Positions 33,590-44,189 of a stretch of DNA of 64,000 bases are shown here, piece after piece. Numbering within the stretch: position 1 is the first letter of the stretch; each line of letters begins with the position of its first letter. The position numbers and the translations under genes were made by a program. Where the stretch lies: assembly GCA_036362985.1 (NCBI GenBank), contig JAYGXS010000005.1, positions 54,049,331-54,113,330 of the forward strand, written 5' to 3'. Under the pieces are notes generated by a model. The model searched no databases. It saw nothing but the letters and a program-made list of their open reading frames with translations, and was not told the DNA's origin. Source of the stretch: Ligula intestinalis (Eukaryota; Platyhelminthes; Cestoda; Diphyllobothriidea; Diphyllobothriidae).

Positions 33590-34620
33590 GTGAGAAAATG
33601 CACAGTTCATAGTAAGAGCTGCCTTTGATGCTGCCTTTTCATGCGATGACTCACTAGATAGACAAATAGACGGCGTAACTATGGGCTCGCTTCCTGGGCC
33701 TCTCTTGGCTAACATCTGCATGGGAAAGCTTGAGAAATATAAACTCAGCGAGCAGATGCATCAGTTAAAACACTACGGTCGATATGTCGAGGACGTCTTT
33801 GCCATCTCCCCCAACAGAAGCTGATGTAAATGCGTTTCTGAATCTTATTCATCAAGCCCACCCCTCCATTAAATTCACCTTGGAGGTGGCGATGCTATGT
33901 TCGTTTCCAGTCTTGGATGTACTCCTAAGTCGAGGACCTGACAGTAGCGTCCGAAGGAGCGTTTATCGAAAAAACATGGTCCAGACAGTATACAAATCTT
34001 AAAAGTTTTGTTGCAACGCAAGCGTAACTTATTCCTCTGTTTAACACACAGAGACAAAAGAATGCTTGACAGTCATTATGGAGAGAGAGCTCCAGAAGAT
34101 CCAGAATCTGCTTCGAGAAAATGGATATCCAGACCGATTCATCTTAAAGAATATGATGCAGAAAGAAACGAAACCTACCACTCCCACTGTGCAAAAGAAG
34201 ATTCGATTCTCAAAGTCCTCTTTCAAGGGGATACAACGAGCGAACTACTAAGCAGATGCCTCAACCAGGCCTTATCACGAACCTTCCCAGCAGCGAAAGT
34301 TCGGGTGTGATTTTCAGCCAACCCAGTCCTGCTCGCCGAAGGTAAGTTTAGGCTGCCAGCTCAGGCCACTTCTATGTGCATTTATTCACTTACTTGTTCC
34401 TGTGGGGCAGGTTATACTCGTCACATGAATCAGCGGTTGTCCAAAAGAATATAGGAGCACCTTCCGGCATGGTTAAGCAAAGATGAGGTCAGAAACATCA
34501 ACAGCGACATCCTTGCCCACATGGTTAACTCTGGAAAACGTGCAAACCCCAACGAGCGCCTTGAAAGTAATTTATAAGGTCTCGCCGAAATACCCAAAGT
34601 CCCTGGGCTAGCGCCCGCTA
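33590..34620 (+). pseudogene. PLE, family C: reverse transcriptase to endonuclease
   Basis: From about 33661 the frame reads QIDGVTMGSLPGPLLANI, the RT B-box region. HYGRYVEDVFAI follows near 33775, the catalytic box with Glu replacing the first Asp of YVDD. After a frameshift, ADVNAFLNLIHQAHPSIKF, FPVLDVLLSR and RRSVYRKN continue to about 33990. The connector (RENGYPDRFI in another frame) follows near 34110. CNQALSRTFPAAK-like sequence then leads to the GIY-YIG part at 34390-34600 (TCSCGAGYTRHMNQRLSKR, ILAHMVNSGKR). The box order is that of a PLE. The catalytic substitution, at least three frameshifts and stops show it is dead. Confidence 0.85.
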
Positions 34621-35139
34621 GCGACAGCAGAAGTGACAGCTATCAGGTTGCTGAAGCCTGCGTTGTGTGCACAAAAATAACTTCGTGCAAGCCCCGCAGT
34701 TGGCATGGCCCACTGTCACTTAGCGGCATGCCTCTCTCTCCACCCTCCCCCTTCATCCTCCCCTAGACGGTGTCCACCAAGCCCGCCCCGCGTGACCACC
34801 CTTCTCTTATCGACTCCTTCTCCCGATTCCCACGACTCACTTGTAAGAAAAGACGAACATTATTGATCGCTTGCTAAACTTATACCTTGCCTACATAAAT
34901 GTATTGTTCTGACGAGGATCTATCGAAAGTATACGTAGACTCACATTTCATAACTGCCCAACTTTCTGAATTTACTGCATAAAGCAGTGATAGCAAGAAG
35001 TTTTTTAATTGTTTTCAAAGCGCAAAATAACTTCTAAACGGTAAATGTGTACGGCAACGTTCGGACGACAAAAATATTTCAAAATATTATAGCTACTTGA
35101 AATTTAAAAAAATTGATCATAAACGTTTCATATTTGCCG
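34621..35139. other. Unassigned DNA
   Basis: A C-rich stretch (34720-34800) is notable, and the region could include PLE 3' untranslated sequence. Nothing specific is recognised. Confidence 0.35.
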
Positions 35140-35325
35140 ATGCATTTCTTAAATCCTATGTACCAAGAGGGAGTTCAAAGGCGTTTGCCTATATTTCCTT
35201 TAATAAATTTGACTTGACTTGACTTGACTTGACCCAATAGGAAACACAGGTCAGGTCAGGTCTAATCAGGGAAATATAGGTAAATACCTTTGAATTCTCT
35301 CTTTGTACAGATCTGTGATGCAGAA
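35140..35325. repeat. Two LINE 3' tails in inverted orientation
   Basis: On the plus strand, AGTTCAAAGGCGTTTGCC, TTTAATAAATT and four to five TTGAC repeats end near 35234. Immediately afterwards the same module appears inverted: AGGTCAGGTCAGG, ATATAGGTAAATACC and TTTGAATTCTCTC. The LINE at 44190-45985 ends with a very similar module (CAAAGGCATTGCC, AATAAACTGA repeats), which identifies these as 3' tails of related LINEs. Confidence 0.6.
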
Positions 35326-35649
35326 CATGTAAGCGTTGCTAGTCATGCAACTGCGTAAAAAAGGCAGACAGTAAAGGACTCCTTAGGCATTGTTCAGAAT
35401 CCTAAGGGTTTGAATGCCATTCTAGGGATTTTTAAGGAGAAAAACTGTCGCCTGTGGAGGGAGGGGGGTGGAGTTTATGCAAATCGGATGGCCTGCTGCT
35501 GTAAGTGTTTGTAGCGTGTCTGGAGGACCCCATTGCGGTTTTTATCAATATCCTAAGTTTCAGGTTTTTAATCTCCGGAGAAAGTTATTAAAAACTTGAA
35601 CTTTTTAAACCGGTATATCAACCAGAAAGCAGAAAGGGAAAGCAGGGGA

Positions 35650-35720
35650 CCCACTGATGAGCCGGACCCCTAGCGGCTGTGTCAAGCTGCGGCAGAATAC
35701 CGGTGAAACACGTGTCTGGG
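35650..35720 (+). ncRNA. Hammerhead ribozyme 1 (type I)
   Basis: CTGATGA is at 35654-35660 and GAAA at 35705-35708. Stem I pairs CCCA (35650-35653) with TGGG (35717-35720). Stem II pairs GCCGG (35661-35665) with CCGGT (35700-35704), one pair being G-T. Stem III is ACA/TGT with a two-base loop inside the palindrome ACACGTGT. Cleavage would follow the GTC ending at 35716. All invariant core bases are present. Confidence 0.8.
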
Positions 35721-35984
35721 CCTTTTAGCAAAAACCTAGGCTGGTAGTATGGGAAGTTAAAACGTCAATTTATACTACCGGGGACTGTCTGAAGGCAGCA
35801 TGCTTATATTTTACAGAGGTTGACGGGTTTCAACACAAATATACACTAACAATTTCGGTCTACGCCTATAGACCTTATATATACTGATTTATACCACAAG
35901 TAGAAATTAATTTCTCCGGAGATTAAAAACCTGAAGTTTCTAAACCGGTATATCAACCAGAAAGCAGATAGGGAAAGCAGGGGC

Positions 35985-36055
35985 CCCACTGATGAGCCGG
36001 ACCTCTAGCAGCTGTGTCAAGCAGAGGCAGAATACCGGCGAAACACGTGTTTGGG
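35985..36055 (+). ncRNA. Hammerhead ribozyme 2 (type I)
   Basis: CTGATGA is at 35989-35995 and GAAA at 36040-36043. Stem II pairs GCCGG (35996-36000) with CCGGC (36035-36039), replacing the G-T pair of copy 1 by G-C, and an inner helix CCTCT/AGAGG (36002-36006 with 36023-36027) is intact. Stem I is CCCA/TGGG and stem III is the same ACACGTGT palindrome. The cleavage triplet is GTT (ending 36051) where copy 1 has GTC, so cleavage may be slower. Confidence 0.75.
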
Positions 36056-36109
36056 CCTTTTAGCAAGTAACTAGTCTGTTTGTGTGGTAAGTTACAGTTT
36101 CAATATCCT

Positions 36110-36834
36110 TAGGGTCACACAAGGATAGGATCGCAGAGATCACGAGAAGATAATCAAGTGTCAGGTCCTTCCTCAATATAACTTCATGCTCAGTTTAGAA
36201 GGCTTACCATTATTTTACCAGAGGCCTTGCGTAAAGTAGTGGGATCTCCTTTGCTGAGAAAAATATAATGCACGTGAACATTTTGATAGCGTTTTACCCT
36301 TAGCAACTTTGTCTTGAAGCAACTTAATATGATAAGTAGTGAATAGCAATCAGTTGGCAAATGGTGTTACGAAAAGGTGAATTTATTCTTTATTTTTCAC
36401 GATTCTCGCATTTTTGTAGAGCAAGCATAAAGTGAGCATTCGCTTTACCCCACACGGTGCATGCCGTGGGAGACTGCGAAAGACTGCATAATTTTTATTG
36501 TTAGTTTACTGCCAGTAATAATGGGCTCCTAATATGGTCCAACATCTAGGGCCAGTAAAATGGCTTCTCCGGTGATCAAGTAGCCTTCTATTTTCTTCTA
36601 ATAGTAGTTACTTCCTCTGGATATTATCACTGTAAATAAGCTAATTAATCGTGAGAAATTTGATAAAAATACACAAATAGGACGTTTTACAACAAACTGA
36701 GCATTAATTTTTACATTTGCTGTGTAATGCACGGCCAATTTCTAAAATAATTATGGCCAAGTTTTCGCATGCAAGTTCCTAATATTTCCCTAGTTCTAAA
36801 ATTTTTTCTAAGAAAACGGTGTTTTTAAGGGTTT
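36110..36834. other. AT-rich unassigned DNA
   Basis: No frame, RNA or repeat is recognised. Confidence 0.4.
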
Positions 36835-37310
36835 TATAGTTGGCTAAACAGGATACAAAGTGAAGGAAATTTGTAGAGGCAAGGGTAACGAGTAAAAACG
36901 TACTTGAAGTTTTTTCCCGCGGCCACTGGGGGTAATTTGCTCCGCATAAAAATTGAAGGTGTGCGCAGAGCTTCGCGCCACCGATTTTTCTGATCTAACT
37001 TCAGAATTAGGTAAATTGGACCTCAGGTACGTTGCAGTAGACGACAACCTTACCGCCATTTTTCCAGGAATTCAAAGAAACCTACAATTTAATAGTCTTT
37101 TTTTCACAATACGGTAAACGGTAATGCAGCTAAGGAAAATGTACACATATAAATCAAAACAATTTATCAGTACAGTAAAATAAAAATGCATGTAGCAGTT
37201 AGTGAAGTAAATTCTACTGCCTATCCTAATTTCTCACTCATAAAACCCCTTTAGCCACCGTTTTATTGGGACATACAACTGGGACTAGGTTTATATGAGG
37301 TGCACTACTT
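36835..37310 (+). mobile_element. TIR element family R2, diverged copy
   Basis: It is colinear with 2290-2790: ACAGGATACAAAGTG, CGCGGCCACTGGG, GGACCTCAGGTACGTTG, CAGGAATTCAAAG and CATAAAACCCC, ending GGTTTATATGAGGTGC. The left terminus is eroded. Confidence 0.65.
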
Positions 37311-37825
37311 TAAATATTGTTGCCCTAACTTATTTCAGAAAAATTCCAAAACAATTCATTTGCGTCGGTTGGCACTCACAAGCGTCTATATATTTTGTTT
37401 CTGCTTAAACTGCATGCATGAGACTAAGTGCAGGTGCGCAATTTGATTCACTTCAGTTCATAATATTAATTATAAAATTTTAACTGATTGAGGAGAACGT
37501 AGCATGAATCTTATGAAGAGGCTATAGAAAAGAAATACAACATTGAATCCCTCAACATATGCTACGCTCGCAGTCTGTCTTCAGTCCTAATAAAGGAGTA
37601 GGACAATACATTCGATAACGTCATGTGGATGCGAAGGACTGTGTTCAAAAGGCTGAAGTGCAATTCTAAACAAGCAAATACATTATGTCACTGATTAAAG
37701 AATCTGGATAAACAGCAAGTTTGCGTGCATTTAACCCTGCAAAGAAAGAACTCTGAGTCGGCAATCGCAATTTTTTAGATTACCCAACACAAGGCACGTA
37801 CTGTAATATTTATAACAGACCTACA

Positions 37826-38300
37826 ACAATCCCCTGAAGCCTTGCAATTTGTCAAGCCTCGCAAACCCGACCTCCCAGTGAGGCCGGTAATAGACATGCT
37901 TAATCCGCCTTTTTGCCCAACAGCAACGCCTGTGGTCGATGCACGCATAACTCATGGACGCAGAGCAGAGCCGCACTGTTGCTGCATAGATACCATAAGT
38001 AATACAGATTGAACTGCCAGTACTCTGATCCCAAAGATGACTGTTCACCCACTGTCCCCACCACGAAAAGGAAAGTTTACGTACGTGACGGAATGGCGAG
38101 AGATATTTCTTAATTTGCACTACAGACGGGGGCCCTCGATGCATCAGTCGTTCGCCAAAATATTTTAGTTAACTTCGATGTTGCTGGTAAGTTGTACAGC
38201 CATACCTACATCAGGCGGACGAGGTTGCCCATTAGGTGTGGGCGTGACCATCGGGAAGTCAAAAGAGAAGAAGTTAAACTTGATCTTACTCTGCAACAAT
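37826..38300 (+). pseudogene. Possible PLE reverse transcriptase start, degraded
   Basis: On the plus strand KPRKPDLPVRPVIDMLNPP (from about 37857) resembles the N-terminal RT phrase of PLEs (a Lys-Pro rich run, then RPI-S-N-P). Near 38200 YSHTYIRRTRLP resembles a decayed YIG segment. Stops are frequent, so I treat this as a low-confidence fourth PLE family. Confidence 0.35.
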
Positions 38301-38879
38301 TATTCTGCATGTTAAAATTGGATCAATCTCATTAGACGTTAATGTTTTCCATAAAAAAGGAAAATAATCTCCCAATTTTGGTCACCCTAGGATAATATGC
38401 TTCGTGGGTCGACTAGAAAATCTGTTCCGCAAGAAAACACGCACAAAACATTGTAGGGACTTCTATCAAGCTGTAGTTTGCAGATGCTCCAAACATTAAA
38501 TTCGCTTAATATGGAACACTGCTAGAAGGCAGCTTTATCGAAAACATACTTAGGAAATATATGGATTAACGGTGGCGACTTAAGCAGGGGCCCTATTTCT
38601 TTCTTAAACTTTTGTTCAGAAAAGACTTGGCCAGTGAACTACCAACGATAATTAATGTCCTTATAATGCAGTTATATGCGCGGGGGATCAATATGAGACT
38701 ACCGTTGGGCCTTAAATTTGTTTATCATGCCGATATCAGTGAAAGATTGATAGTCTCTGCTGAATCGCCATTGAGTAAATTGTTATACTGATTATCATTT
38801 ATTATCCTGCAGTTAATTCAGTCCTGTTAGGATGCCTGCTTTTTAAAGAGCTTATATTTGACCGCTTACAAAATCTGTG

Positions 38880-39680
38880 TACTGTAAAAGGTGGCTACAT
38901 GAGTAGTATGCATTTTTATCATTGATTTTGACTACCTTTATAGGTTTAAATATGCTTTATGTAAATACTAGATGCAAAAATTATTTTCTGTACTCGTTTA
39001 GTAGCGAATTAAGCCTTCTTTAAATTTTATACTTAAATAAAGGATATAATTTGGTTTTAAAAAGTTTCTAATAATGAGCTTTTTTACGATTTTGAGGTGT
39101 CAATTTATTAAATATCATAACCGTCTGTTGCAATTTTTTATGAGAATCATATGACGTGTTCCTCAAACCATAGACGAAAATGTACTTAATCTTAAGCAGT
39201 ATATACATAGCGTGCACAAGCACACCCTGTAAACTTTGAATTTAATTGTAGCAGTCAGTAGGTCTAAAGAGAATTCGGAAATTTATAAACTTGTTTAAAG
39301 CCAAAAGATATTCGTTTTTAAAGTAAAATATTTAATGGAAGCGTAATGTTCTACCAAACGAGTGCAAGAAAGAATTTTTTTCGTGCATGAGTTCTATAAA
39401 TATATTTGAATTTATAAAGGCAGTCTACATCAATTCTAAAAATTCTTCGTACTTACGTAGCCATGTTTAACGCTACAAAGGTTTTATTAGCGGTGAGAAA
39501 GAAGCTCTTAAAAAGCCGGCATGCTGTGGCGACTGTATTGACTTTTGGATAAACAACATTATAATCAGCCTTACAAGCATACTCAATGCCGAGTAGCAAG
39601 AGAACATTAATCTTACGCATATGTTGGCATATTACACGAATTAAAGGCCGTACTTATTTACCCAAAGTTCACCTTCACCT
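38880..39680 (+). repeat. Dispersed repeat R7, copy 2
   Basis: It matches 22050-22910 in order and orientation (GTAGTATGCATTTTT, GATTTTGACTACC, TTTTATTAGCGG, AAAGGCCGTACTT). Both copies are non-coding. Confidence 0.6.
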
Positions 39681-40060
39681 CCAGGGCTAGCGTAGGATGC
39701 CTCTTTAACCCTTCATGCTTTGTCTTCACATATTTACTTGCTGCTTAGCAAGTGCTTGTTTTCGACATGTCCTGGTCATCTTTCAAGGTGGGAACAAAAA
39801 TACTTAACAGTTTGGCTGAATCAATAAACGGTATGGGCTACCTATAACACAATTTCAGTGCACAAGCAACACCAATATCATGCACCCGAAGAGGCGCTGT
39901 TGTCAAAACATTGAGACGAGGCAAAGAAAACAAAAGGTTTTCTCAATCAGAAGTCAGGGAAGACTAGTAAGGCTGCACAGATTGTACGTTTAGAAATGGC
40001 TTACAAATGGCTCTACAGGAAAGGAGTCGCAAGCAGTCTTCTCACACCAGTTGATGTGGG

Positions 40061-40537
40061 TTGCATTTGTACGCGCACATGATTACCAGAGCCATGAGCT
40101 TGTTCTGTTCAGCGCCTAAAGCCAACGAAGGAAAGGTGCACGCTGATCAGTTTCGGGCCCTTGCGTGGATAGAGGCCAGGCTGACGCAGCTGTCACTCAA
40201 CCCTGAGCAAAAAACGGACAACGTGGAAGGCATTCACAGATTTTGGAACAAGAACACGCGGCTATATGAGGGCTTTGCGGGCAAAAGCACGATGATTCAG
40301 CGCTGTTACGCTGATAAACGACAGCTACAAACGCACTTCGTATATGCTCGTTGTTTTTTTATTGCTTTTGTTTATGACAGGCGAGTCATAGACCTGGAAA
40401 ATTTGCTTGCTAACAAGAAAAACCTCGTGGGGAAGAGCGCATCAGTCATGGAATTTGCACGTGCAAACATCAGCTGCCCGCATTGTAGGCAATCAGAATC
40501 CATATCAGTAATACTGGAAAAAACACTTACTGATTAG
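40061..40537 (+). CDS. 158-residue open frame of unknown nature, probably repeat-derived
   Basis: The frame is long for this AT-rich region and ends at TAG 40535-40537. Residues around 25-45 (HADQFRALAWIEARLTQLSL) come from sequence related to repeat R4, inverted (compare 25211-25290 minus). The last residues (SCPHCRQSESISVILEK) lie in a repeat shared with 47250-47330, where the frame is not conserved. The middle (HRFWNKNTRLYEG) is unique within the window. I recognise no family, and a chimera of repeats is more likely than a host gene. Confidence 0.3.
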   Translation: MHLYAHMITRAMSLFCSAPKANEGKVHADQFRALAWIEARLTQLSLNPEQKTDNVEGIHRFWNKNTRLYEGFAGKSTMIQRCYADKRQLQTHFVYARCFFIAFVYDRRVIDLENLLANKKNLVGKSASVMEFARANISCPHCRQSESISVILEKTLTD

Positions 40538-40760
40538 GATCGTCCAACGTCTTGCAATGACGATGCCTAGCTCCTTGTCACTGGGCTAACTCGTTAATAA
40601 GTCAACCTGTTTGCCGATATTCCAAAAGTCTTCCTTTGTACGCGAACGTACATTTAATATTCATGCATGTCTCGCCGCCGAGAGCTGACGACGGTTATCG
40701 AGGCAGGAATGCAAAGCCGGTTTAACTTATCTGGTGATACTCGTTTTTTCATCATGTGTT
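40480..40760. repeat. Dispersed repeat R9, copy 1
   Basis: It aligns with 47250-47490: TTAGGATCGT, TTGTCACTG, AATAAGTCAACCTGTTTGC, TTAATATTCATGC and GAGCTGACGAC blocks. It has no domain. Confidence 0.55.
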
Positions 40761-43340
40761 TACGTAAAGCATGGCAAGGGCTGCATGCAAAATGCTTGAG
40801 TTTATAAAAGTTTCATCCATATTTGCATGTACTATGGACGCACATACGGAACCCTAGAAATAATAATGAACAACATTACGCAACTTTGATAATTAAAAGA
40901 AGTGTAGGAACTACCAAGTGTTTATTAAGTAAAATAAAATTGTCCTCAAAGCCCCCAAATTCCGGAGACGTAGAAGAAAGAACTTAATTAGAAAAAAATT
41001 AAATCTTTCCTAATTTGAAAACTTCACGTAACTACTTTCTTTATGTAAAAGTAATTTTTCTGAAGTTAAAACGCATTATATTTTACTGTTGATAGATAGC
41101 TATTTAGTTAATATCATCCTTAAAATTATGTCTTTGTTTCAAGAGTTTTTAGTGTCTTCATTTTAATATTTATCGACAGAGTTTCCGTTCGACGTTTACA
41201 GGAAAAACTTTAAAATAAGGTATACACGAAGAGCATTTACGATAAGAAAGAATTTTTGGATATTAGTTCTTATAAAGACGGCCATCTGGACCACATTAAA
41301 AATGCCTCAAAACAGCAAACCACATTGTCGAGCATAAAGAACGTCCGCAACCTAAATCTTATATTGTGATTTCTTCGATTTCTGAAGAACTTTTTATAAT
41401 TGGTTAGATCTTTGATAAGCGCTTTGATAAGATACTCAGCTGACGAATTTCTGTGCATTTTAACGTTGTCTTAGGTAATATCAAAATAAAAATGAATATT
41501 TTTTAAACATTTTTAAACTTTTTTGTAGATAAATGGTTTGTTTTGACTGTGAAAGAAAAAAATAAGTTTTTTTTCCTTTCTTTGGTTTATTTTGTGCCAT
41601 AGTTAATTATTTTTAGGGTCGCTTTTTAGTTTCAAATGCACAAAACTGTGGCCATGAGTTTAAAAAAAATCACGAAATAAAATTACGGTACGCAGATAAA
41701 ACCTAGCAGCACAGACCAGTCGAAGGACTATTCATTTTTGGGAACATTTAAACATTTTAGTTGTTTGTTGCACAGTTTTCCACGTCTGACGTCCACCGGT
41801 TGGTCCTTGTCGAAAATTCATGAAATAAAAGTGGACGTTTCCCCCTAGAAAGTCCTGTGCTCATGAGGTAACATATATGGACAAGTTCATATGGGGCATG
41901 TAGGCGATGCGGTAAAGTAAAATGTGACCTTAATTTTTTTGTTAGTGTATTTTGTGGAAGGAAACTTCATGAGTTAGCTAAACATAACTTTTACAGCTTA
42001 AATTATACTTCCTTTTTAAAAGCAAGTGACATTCCTTAAGCCTGGCCTCATTTGCATCTGAGCACTTTCGGAAAAACTATTCTGGTTGTGGAAAGAATAT
42101 GCTCTACACTTTTTTTAACCATTTAAGGGTTATTTTATAGAAGAATGCATATTAATAAAAAGTTTGGCTGTAGCATGAAAATTCCTTTAACCTGATACGA
42201 CTTCCAGATTTTGCGAAAAATAATGCCAATTTCTCTGAATAAACTTAACCTGAAGGGGTATTTTCCTAACTTAAACGCTTTAACAGAATTAAATCTACTC
42301 AGGGGATCAAAAGAACGCAACCAAATATAAAGTTAACTTCCAAGTTAATCTTTGTCATGACATTTGCATGCAGCATTTGCCAAAGGGTATATTTACAGTG
42401 GTAAGCACATTAAATGTCGTGGTATAGACAAGTCAATGCAGATTGCGTAAATTCAGTGCAAGCGGTGTCCCCAAGTTCCAATGTAGGAAACTGCGTTCCA
42501 TAAGTAAAAAGCAGAAGTTGGTTTAAAGTTTATTCTTTGATAGTGTAAACATAGTTAATTTTTAGTAAAATCTCGAAATTCAGATAGAGGTTCTCTTACA
42601 GGTCACTGACCTAACGTCAAGTAAAAATGTGTTTAAGGCAAACGAACGCAAAAAATGACAAATTTTGCTGCTTCTTAGATTTTCTATTAACATTCAAAAG
42701 AGAATTAAACCTATCAGACATAGCCATGGACCGATAATCAATAGTCACTTATTGAATGTGATTATTCTTTACAAAAACAATTTTCTTCTTGCATGGAAAG
42801 ATTCTTTCTTGCCTTGTACAAGTTTCTTTTGATAACTGCAGAAGAATCTCCTATAGGAATCAGATCCGAGCCATTGGCAGGAATAAAAATACTTTGGGGC
42901 CCACACACGTAGAGGCTGACTGTTAACTGCAAAATAAGATTACAGTTGTAGTTCAATCAAATTCATACAATCTTGTGTATATCGAGAGAAATGTCTTTGC
43001 GTCAAATCCTTTTCAGTTACATCGAGAGGTCGAATGCGACGAGCTTCAGGTAGTTCTTAAGTTCTGCTTAACAGTTCACGCGTTTTAAGTGATTTTATTC
43101 GTTGATCCCTAAATGCCAATTTTATTATATCTGCGCATGTCTTCAACATTCCTACAATTACCTATGGTTAAGGATTCCCAAGTTAATCCAAAACGTCAGG
43201 GAAAAAAACCCTTGTTCCAGTGATCGCATTTCCTTCTTTATTATGTCTGTTTACCAAAAACTTCAAAATAAGATATTTCCCAAACGCATTTACCTATATA
43301 ATGAGTTTTTAAACATACCTTCTTATATGAAGTGGATCCG
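40761..43340. other. AT-rich unassigned DNA
   Basis: About 2.6 kb is without a recognisable frame, RNA gene or repeat. Confidence 0.4.
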
Positions 43341-43344
43341 ACAT

Positions 43345-43500
43345 AGCAAAGGGAGACCGGAATGGCCATTTCTAGCTTATTAGCCGTCATCAGCCAGTCA
43401 TACCCAATCTCAAAGGTTGGCACCCCCGAGATTTGAACTCGGGACCTTCGGTCATTGTGTTGGAGACGCTGCCTTTAGTCCACGGGTGCCCTGCTTTGTC
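43345..43500 (-). repeat. tRNA-derived SINE S2 with near-complete tRNA-like head
   Basis: On the minus strand GGCACCCGTGG begins a tRNA-like head at about 43490. The T-arm CCGAGTTCAAATCTCGG and acceptor return GGGGTGCC follow, then the family tail CAACCTTTGAGATTGGG and GGCTGATGACGGC. The acceptor pairs GGCACCC/GGGTGCC. The D-arm is poor (GTGGACTAAAGGC), so it is probably not a working tRNA. Confidence 0.65.
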
Positions 43501-43539
43501 GGTTGTGATCGGGAATATGTAGCTTGTCTGTTTGGGTCA

Positions 43540-43800
43540 AAGTTTTAGAATCACCCAAACATATCAACTCATGGCCGACAAAAAATTAATATCCACATCA
43601 AAAGTTGCAAGTGAATACGCCAAAGATTAATTTACTTCAATTTAAAACGTTACCTCTTGAAAAAGCGCTTTTGTTTGATTTTTCAGCCTCGAATATCTGT
43701 GTTCATTACTTTTATGAAGATAAGGTCAATATCAAAATTACAAAGGTTGACCAATTTTTTACTTCCCTGATAATAAAGGATAAATGTTCTTCATAAAATG
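43540..43800. repeat. R8 repeat, second copy (partial)
   Basis: It is colinear with 29375-29575 (TAGAATCACCCAA, CTTGAAAAAGCGC, GATAAGGTCAATAT). Confidence 0.5.
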
Positions 43801-44189
43801 ATAAAACGTACTTTTGAATGTATGCGCCAGCAATTTTCCGTATACTTTGTTGCTTCTTGGCCCTTTTATTTGATTGCAAAAGCACATCAGAATGACAGAA
43901 TGATTCTTCGATAAGAATAAAGCTGATTAACCTGTGCCTGTTCCATTTCGTGTTTTTATATTTGTTGATTCTCTTCTATTTATTGAAAATGCTTGGACGG
44001 AGTTCGTTTACGATTTTACAGACGCAACTTTCGACATTTCATGTCACCTAGCATTTTTGATTGGGAGTCCCATTTTCGACATAATAAAAAAACTTGTGGT
44101 CTTGTGTTTTTATTACTTGTCACTACACGTAACAGATCTGCCAGACATAACTTTTCAGAGTGACTCCACTCTTCTCTTATCGACAATAA

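Larger units (their letters stand above)
35555..36099 (+). mobile_element. Retrozyme-like dimer with two hammerhead ribozymes
   Basis: A 335-base unit is present as one full copy and one partial. Blocks shared between the two are AACCGGTATATCAACCAG, ACTGATGAGCCGGAC and GCAGAATACCGG. The element is non-coding. The 10-base sequence TCAATATCCT stands at 35545-35554 and again at 36100-36109, a plausible target-site duplication. Non-coding tandem dimers carrying a hammerhead in each unit define retrozymes, which are copied through circular RNA. The alternative is the paired terminal repeats of a PLE, which can also carry hammerheads, but no PLE coding sequence lies directly beside it. Confidence 0.75.

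Noticed and set aside
35210..35234. Telomere-like or satellite repeat
   Set aside because: The TTGAC run is only four to five units and sits at a LINE-type 3' tail.
43412..43492. Functional tRNA gene on the minus strand
   Set aside because: Acceptor and T-arm pair, but the D-arm is poor and the SINE S2 tail follows directly, so it is treated as a SINE head.
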